A stretch of 11,049 nt of DNA from Acanthamoeba lenticulata. Its lineage: Eukaryota > Discosea > Longamoebia > Acanthamoebidae. The stretch covers positions 1-11,049 of the forward strand of contig NAVB01000007.1 of assembly GCA_002179805.1 (NCBI GenBank), read 5' to 3'. Shown piece after piece: positions 6,174 to 11,049 of this stretch (within the stretch, counting starts at the first letter, position 1; every line of letters starts with the position of its first letter). Below the pieces are notes generated by a model that saw only the letters and a program-made list of their open reading frames with translations, searched no databases and was not told the origin of the DNA. The translations under genes and the position numbers were made by a program.

Positions 6174-6375
6174 TGCTCGCACCGTCACCGCCCGCACAGT
6201 CACTCGCACCGTCACCACCCGCACCGTTGCTCGCACCGTCACCGCCCGCACCGTCACAACCCGCACCGTCACCACCCGCACCGTCACCACCCGCACCGTC
6301 GCTCACACTGTTGCCGCCTGTGCCACTGTCGCTCGCACCATCACCGCCCGCACCGTTGCCCACACCGTCAACACA
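6174..6375. repeat. C-rich minisatellite, first block
   Basis: About 13 copies of a ~15-bp unit of the form CACCGTCACCGCCCG, with point variants (GTTGC, GTCAC, ACAAC). It starts one base after the interstitial telomere repeats and ends at a non-repetitive island. Because the unit is a multiple of three and poor in stop triplets, all plus-strand frames stay open; no protein is inferred. Confidence 0.9.
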
Positions 6376-6376
6376 C

Positions 6377-6850
6377 ATCTACCTGAAGCTTGGACTGGAC
6401 AACGCCATCATGACAACAGGAAAACAGGAGGAGGAGTGGTTTAAGCAGGCACGTGCCTTTGGGAAAGCCTTCATTGAGGCCTACGGGAGAAAGAACGTGA
6501 CAACCTACATACACATCTTAACCACTATGGCTTCTTCCTAGCAAAGTACAAGGGGATAGAAAAGTTTGCCAACTACGCACTCGAAGGGAAGCACCGGGTC
6601 ATGAAAGGTACCTTAGCCGCAGCACTTCAGGCTTTGGTGGCAAGGGAGGAGAACCAAAGGCTGCCTAACAGCAACTACAAGCCTTGGTGCGTGGAGAGGT
6701 ACACGCCAACCGATGATGTGCCACCGGGAAGAGCAACAAGAAGGACTCTACCTGCAAGACGTGGGCTGAAAAGTCCCTCTCTCCCACCAGCACGGTCCAG
6801 CAGTATGTTCAATCATCCACATATAAAATACGATGGGAAGGAAGAGCCCG
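6377..6850 (+). pseudogene. Broken gene fragment between minisatellite blocks
   Basis: This non-repetitive island reads as coding in two successive plus-strand frames. From 6377 to about 6519 one frame gives a helical, aromatic-containing segment (a YGRKNVTTYIHIL motif) and then stops at 6539-6541. From about 6520 a second frame continues with a matching character (an FLAKYKGIEKFANYALEGKH stretch) to about 6760. The shift near 6518-6520 suggests a one-base indel. The pattern, tyrosine-glycine then an HIL-type helix, then a K-G-I-x-x-F and E-G-K-H element, recalls uncharacterised proteins associated with mobile elements in protists and simple animals. The exact family cannot be named. There is no start, and both ends merge into minisatellite, so it is non-functional as it stands. 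Confidence 0.5.
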
Positions 6851-6884
6851 CACATTTGCTGCCTGGACTGTCGGTGGGTGTCAC

Positions 6885-8415
6885 CGTCACCGCCCACACC
6901 CTCACCACCCGCACGGTCGCCCGCACTGTGCGTCCATACCGTCGCTCCATCGCCGCTCGCACTGTCGCCACCCGCACCGTCACCACCCGCCCGCACTGTC
7001 ACCACACACCCCATCGCACCACTTGCACCGTCACCGCTCCCGCTCGCACCGCCTGCACTGTTGCTTGGCCGCCTGGACCGTCACCAACCACGCTGTCACC
7101 CATACCGTTGCCGCCTGGACCGTCACCGCCCGCACCGTCACCCACACCGTCGCCACCGTCGCCTACCTGGACCATTGCCGCCTGGACCGTCGCCCACCGC
7201 CGCCTGGACCGTTGCTGCCCACACCGTCACCGCCCACACACCACCTGGAGCCTCACCGCCCGCCCGTGTCAACCTCACCGTCGCCGCCCGCACCATCACT
7301 GTCTGCACCGTCGCCGCCCGCACCACTGGCACTGTCGCCTGCCCTGTCACTGCCCCCACTGTCACCGTCGCCGCCCGCACTGTCACCCACACCACCGCCA
7401 CCGTTGCTCGCACCGTCGTCCACATCGTCGCCCGCACCGTCACCGCGCACTGTCGCCTGCACCGTTGCCGCCCACACGTCGCCGCCCGCACCATCGCCGC
7501 CCGCACCGTCACTGGCACTGTCGCCTGCACCGTCGCCGCCCACGCACCACCTGGAGCCTCACCGCCCGCCCAGTGTCAACCACACCATCGCCGCCCGCAC
7601 CATCACTGTCTGCACCGTCACTGGCACTGTCGCCTGCACCGCCCACCCACCGCCACTCACACCGTCGCCGCCTGGACGGTCACCGCCCGCACTGTCGCCC
7701 ACATCGTCGCCACCGTCGCCTACCTGGACCGTTGCCGCCTGGACCGTCGCCCACCGCCGCCTGGACCGTTGCCGCCCGCACCGTCACCGCCCACACCGTC
7801 ACCGCCCGTACCGTTGTGACCTGGACCGTCACCGCCCCCCACCGTCGCCACCTGGACCGTCACCACCCGCACTGTCACTGTCACCGCCTGGACGGTCACC
7901 GCTCCCACCGTCGCCACCTGGACCGTTGCCACCCGCACCGTCACCGCCCGCACCATCGCCGTCCGCACCATCACTGTCTGCACCGTCACTGGCACTGTCG
8001 CCTGCACCGCCCGCCCACCGCCACCTGGACCGTTGCCACCCGCACCGTCACCGCCCACACCGTTGCTGCCTGGACCGTCACCACCCCCACCGTCGCCCAC
8101 CGCCGCCTGGACCGTTGCCGCCCGCACCGTCGCCCACACCGTCACCGCCCACGGACCGCCTGGACCGTCGCTGCCTGGACCGTCGCTGCCTGGACCGTCG
8201 CCCACACCGTCGCCTCCCACGGACCGCCAGGACACCGTCACCGCCCGCACTGTCACCGGCCGCACCATCGCCGCCCACAGACTGCCTGGACCGTCGCCGC
8301 CCGCACCGTCGCCCACACCGTTGCCGCCCACGGACCGCCTGGACCATCACCACCCCACCATCACCCACACCATCACTGTCGCCGCCCACAGACCGCCTGG
8401 ACCATCACCACAAAC
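6885..8415. repeat. C-rich minisatellite, main block with higher-order repeats
   Basis: About 1.5 kb of degenerate ~15-bp units of the CACCGTCGCCGCCCG and CCTGGACCGTCGCCG types. Longer duplications are visible: the string CACCATCACTGTCTGCACC recurs at 7291, 7598 and 7966, and the segment around 7141-7230 is repeated around 7704-7790. The spacings of about 307 and 368 bp show block duplication on top of the short unit. All three plus frames and several minus frames are open for hundreds of codons because the unit length is divisible by three, so the long Pro/Ser/Ala, Arg/Thr/Val and His/Arg/Pro frames are not real genes. Confidence 0.93.
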
Positions 8416-8432
8416 CGTCCTCAAAGGCAAAG

Positions 8433-8768
8433 TTATTTATTGATCAAATTGTCTTCTTTGTCCCAGTGCAGAGGCCACTCTATGACGTGGGAATCAGTGT
8501 ACACCTCACAATAAACCTCAACATGAACATGGTTTTGGTGTTTGATTCGTCTGTACTCCCATATAAATGATAGGGGTGGGGTGATGATGGCGTACCCTGT
8601 TGCAAACGTTTTCTGTGCATGGCTGCCCAGTATCTCTTCGATTTCTGCACGAGATTGTAGCATGAGACGCTCTCCAAAGTGGGCTTTGAAGAAGTGGGCA
8701 AGCAAGGGCCACAAAGGGATGTTGATGGAGATCAGCACCTGCAAATACAAAAAGGCAGTGGTCATCAT
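8433..8768 (-). CDS. Small ORF of unknown function, 111 aa
   Basis: Read from the ATG at 8768 (followed by a second ATG) to TAA 8433. It looks like a compact domain: a hydrophobic N-terminal part (to about residue 28), a charged helix around 35-55, then a strand-rich section with several aromatics and His. AATAAA (8441-8436) directly precedes the stop. A GTATGT at 8784 and TTTGCAG ending at 8739 could form a 46-bp intron that would replace the first ~10 residues. The upstream frames, however, meet stops quickly, so the intronless reading is preferred. It lies just outside the minisatellite. No family was recognised; it may be a 3' remnant of a larger gene. Confidence 0.4.
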   Translation of the reverse strand: MMTTAFLYLQVLISINIPLWPLLAHFFKAHFGERLMLQSRAEIEEILGSHAQKTFATGYAIITPPLSFIWEYRRIKHQNHVHVEVYCEVYTDSHVIEWPLHWDKEDNLINK

Positions 8769-8785
8769 TGTGAGTCAAACATACC

Positions 8786-9085
8786 AAGTGAACAACAAGA
8801 CAAAGATTTGGTCCACTTCCTCACTGCTACAGCTGGCCAAGAAGCTGCAGCTCAAGATGGTAGAGATCACCAACTTTATCCATTTACAAGGACCACAGAG
8901 ATGATCATGGGCTAGAGCAAGACCAACAACAAGTTCTACCCCAACCAGCTGGAGCTCATTGGTTTGTGCCTACCAAAAAAGGCCACCTGAGCTCTCCACC
9001 ATACTTCCAGCAAAGACTCTTCTCACCACACATGTTGTATGCAAGGATGTCGTTTTCCGAAAGCTGCGTTTGGGTGAGCCCTGCC
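8786..9085 (+). pseudogene. Decayed coding remnants in shifting frames
   Basis: Three short stretches use strongly coding-like codons but lie in different plus-strand frames. They are about 8786-8901 (Leu/Lys-rich helix ending at a TGA), about 8919-8990 (containing KTNNKFYPNQLELIG) and about 8982-9083 (Pro/Leu-rich, ending in a GTGAGTAT that resembles a splice donor). Frame changes between them suggest indels or unrecognised small introns. No start or family can be given. It overlaps nothing on the minus strand beyond the promoter side of the 111-aa ORF. Confidence 0.35.
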
Positions 9086-9445
9086 GGTGAGTATGGCGAG
9101 AGTTGAAAAAAAGAAGAAAAAAGATTAATTCCAAATTTTTAAGTGAAGCACGGAACTTTTTGTTGCTACCTGCTACCACCCAGACACCCTACGCCAGAAA
9201 ATCCCAGATATTACACCGCACCACACACCACGTGCCCCAGCCCAACTGCAGTTCCAACACCACGCAACATACACCACGCGCCACAAACCACCCCGCTAAA
9301 CCCGGCTTTTACCCCCACAGCCTGCAGTTGCTGCAATTCTGTGCCAATTAGGCTACCAATTCATTCCTCTCAGATTTTGGCCAAGGCACAAAAAGAGAAC
9401 AGTGCATGGCCGACCACTCGCCAACTCCTCCACCACTTCCACAAG
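9086..9445. other. Upstream region of the F-box gene
   Basis: Holds an A-rich stretch (about 9105-9140), then C/A-rich sequence with many CAC and CCC runs. The frame of the F-box gene is open back to about 9143 but has no ATG there before 9446, and the intervening peptide is Pro/Thr/His-rich and low-complexity. It is probably 5' UTR and promoter. Confidence 0.5.
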
Positions 9446-11049
9446 ATGGTGATAGGAAACAAGCGACGTTCGACACCTGATGATGATGACAATAATAACG
9501 AGGCTCCTTTAAGGACAAAAAAGACGACGAAGACTGCACCGCCAAGCACAGAAGAAGGAGAAGGAAAAGTCATGGTGGTTGTGGTGGTGCATGAGGTGCT
9601 GCCTGCGGAGCTCATGCTTGATATACTTGGATGGCTTCATGTCGACCAACTCGTGTGCGCCTCAGCTGTATGCCACGCCTGGCACACTCTCCTTTCCATG
9701 CCTGCTGCCAAGGAGGCTCCTCTACCTCCACTCTACTGTTCAGACGCTTCATCATCGACAGCATCATGGCAGGTCTGGCAAAGAGCCTACTTTAATTCAT
9801 GGCCTCTGCCGAGGCTTCCTGCACCTCACCCTCCTCCAGGGCCCGAGGTGTCATCAACCGCTGCTCCATCGCTTGCATTGGAGCATCTGACGCTGGAAGG
9901 AAAGAATGCCAATGAGGTGGAAGATGCTGCAAGGGATATGGTTAACTGGAAGTTGATTGCATTGGAGCGTCTGCGTCTACACTACGCCGGTACATCTCAC
10001 CCTTTTTTTTTCCCCCCCCCCCATCTCTTGTCCTGTCCTTTGTATATTCATTCATCTTAAAATTGTTTTCATTAGGCGATCGTGTAAAGTGCCAGAGGAG
10101 CGTTGCTGCCCAGCTGCGAACTTTCGCTCAACAGCAGGCAGTTGACCTAGACGAAGACAACTTCACCTTGTTTGAGGCCATCACGGCAACACTCACAGCA
10201 GCTACACAGCGGGTACAACGACAGGAAAAGCTGAGCCAGCTCATCTGCGATCCATGGGGCCTTGATCACCAGGTTGCTAGGTTGTTCTGCCACCTGATGC
10301 CAGGCGTCTACCTCTACAACACCCACTGTGTTCACAGGTTTGTTTTAAACCTCCCTCCAATGGTTACTGTCCACAGTGAGTAACAGATTTTTTTTTTTTT
10401 TAATGGTGGGTGGGGTGTGTGTTAATGGGGCAGCGTGGATTCAGAGGGGATATCGGGAGATGAGTATGACGCCAATGTGACGGCCTACAGTTTAACAACA
10501 GGCCTGCCTCTCCACTTTGCTTATCGAGGCCGGCAGGGAGGCAGTGTTACTGATCCAACCACAGTGAACACCTTGTGCATTAGCAGTATGCCTCACCAAA
10601 ACACAATATGCTTTTTTTTAATGTGGTCATCTTCTCACCAAACCACTCCAACCACCACTTATGACACAGTGTCTTCAGTGCCCAATATCCATGACTTGCC
10701 GGTTCCAAAGAGGGCACATGTCCCCACCAACCACCACTACTATATGTTTTCCCCTGTGCTTATCTTCATAAACCGGCAAAAACAACACGACAGGATTACC
10801 GTCATTCTGCTTGGTGGCCCAATACGGAGGACGTGTGTTTGGCCCACCTGAACAAGATATTTGGGCGCGTCTTTGCCTTTCTCTTTGGTGCTTCGTCTCT
10901 GCCCAGCCTACCGCGTTCAGGTCTTGGCAAGGGGTTTGCGAGATTCTTCCAAAATGAGCATTTCACTCAAATTTATTGCCTTGAAGATTTCATCAGATGG
11001 CAATCTCATCTTATTAGTGACCTACCACCCCCAGATGTATCTTCGAGCC
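9446..11049 (+). CDS. F-box protein gene, spliced, runs off the right edge
   Basis: ATG 9446 is chosen as the first in-frame ATG. Exon 1 (9446-9989) encodes a Lys/Arg and Asp/Asn-rich N-terminus (1-48), then an F-box (about 50-85, with the LPAELMLDILGWL helix and a later VCHAWHTLL), a Pro-rich linker and a helix ending in LERLRLHYA. Exon 2 (10076-10337) follows intron 1 with matching phase and encodes a helical domain. Exon 3 (from 10434) follows intron 2, also phase-matched, and carries an acidic VDSEGISGDEYDANV segment. From about 10797 coding continues in another frame to the window end, so at least one more intron, or a frameshift, lies between about 10586 and 10793. F-box proteins link substrates to SCF ubiquitin ligases through Skp1. 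The substrate-binding part is unrecognised. Confidence 0.75.
9990..10075 (+). other. Intron 1 of the F-box gene
   Basis: 86 bp, GTACAT at the donor and TTCATTAG at the acceptor, with T and C homopolymers inside. It joins a phase-1 codon split (G|GC), and the frames on both sides are coding-like. The unspliced frame stops inside it. Confidence 0.8.
10338..10433 (+). other. Intron 2 of the F-box gene
   Basis: 96 bp from GTTTGT after CACAG to GGGGCAG, containing a 15-base T run and in-frame stops. It joins a phase-2 codon (AG|C). A stronger-looking donor, GTGAGT at 10376, would give a 58-bp intron but a frame mismatch, so the first donor is preferred. Confidence 0.65.
10586..10793 (+). other. 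Unresolved intron region of the F-box gene
   Basis: A GTATGC at 10586 with CACAG at 10665-10669 would make an 84-bp, frame-keeping intron. A second acceptor, CGACAG ending at 10793, leads into the final open frame. How the exon between about 10670 and 10793 reaches the last frame is unclear: either another short intron is present or the whole stretch is one long intron. Confidence 0.4.

Noticed and set aside
6174..8415. CRISPR-like array
   Set aside because: Units are contiguous and degenerate with no unique spacers, in a eukaryotic subtelomere.
6601..8570. Very long plus-strand frames (up to 637 aa) rich in Pro/Ser, His/Arg or Thr/Val, and Gly/Asp-rich minus-strand frames
   Set aside because: They are by-products of a minisatellite whose unit length is divisible by three; several frames are open at once and the peptides are periodic.
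8542..8904. 120-aa plus-strand frame opposite the 111-aa ORF
   Set aside because: No ATG near its start, and its left half mirrors the minus-strand ORF; only the part after about 8786 looks coding and is listed as a remnant.

Overview
This window is the end of a eukaryotic chromosome. The left edge is about 95 bp of CCCTAA telomere repeat, the C-strand of a TTAGGG telomere. Genes with spliceosomal introns and an F-box protein lie to the right. TTAGGG ends, GC-rich codons, short GT-AG introns and a giant-virus-like gene would fit a protist such as an Acanthamoeba-like amoeba. That is a guess; the sequence does not name the species.

Layout. (1) 1-976: telomere, a GA tract, an open frame with hydrophobic segments that lacks a 5' end, A/T homopolymer runs and a CT tract. 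(2) 977-6110: a compact, apparently intronless block on alternating strands. It holds a tandem HMG-box protein (-), a small acidic coiled-coil protein (+), an acidic protein of unknown function (-) that overlaps it tail to tail, a cysteine-rich protein (+) resembling the poxvirus/NCLDV G9/A16/J5 entry-fusion family, and a 134-aa protein of unknown function (+). (3) 6154-6172: three interstitial CCCTAA-type repeats in the same orientation as the terminal telomere. (4) 6174-8415: a C-rich minisatellite with a ~15-bp unit, interrupted at 6377-6850 by a broken gene fragment. (5) 8433-9085: a 111-aa ORF (-) and decayed coding remnants (+). (6) 9446 to the right edge: an F-box gene with two well-supported introns, continuing beyond the window.

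The main idea is historical. The interstitial repeats next to the minisatellite look like a former chromosome end. The ~6 kb to its left, including the virus-like gene, could have been added later and recapped by the present telomere. Within that block the HMG-box gene has one in-frame TAG followed by 69 more coding-like codons, and the cysteine-rich gene has its likely membrane anchor in a different frame. Both suggest an endogenised, decaying viral or virus-like segment. Alternatives are assembly error or real recoding.

The genes do not form an obvious pathway. HMG-box and coiled-coil/acidic proteins suggest nuclear or chromatin roles, the cysteine-rich protein a membrane or virion role, and the F-box protein a ubiquitin-ligase adaptor role.
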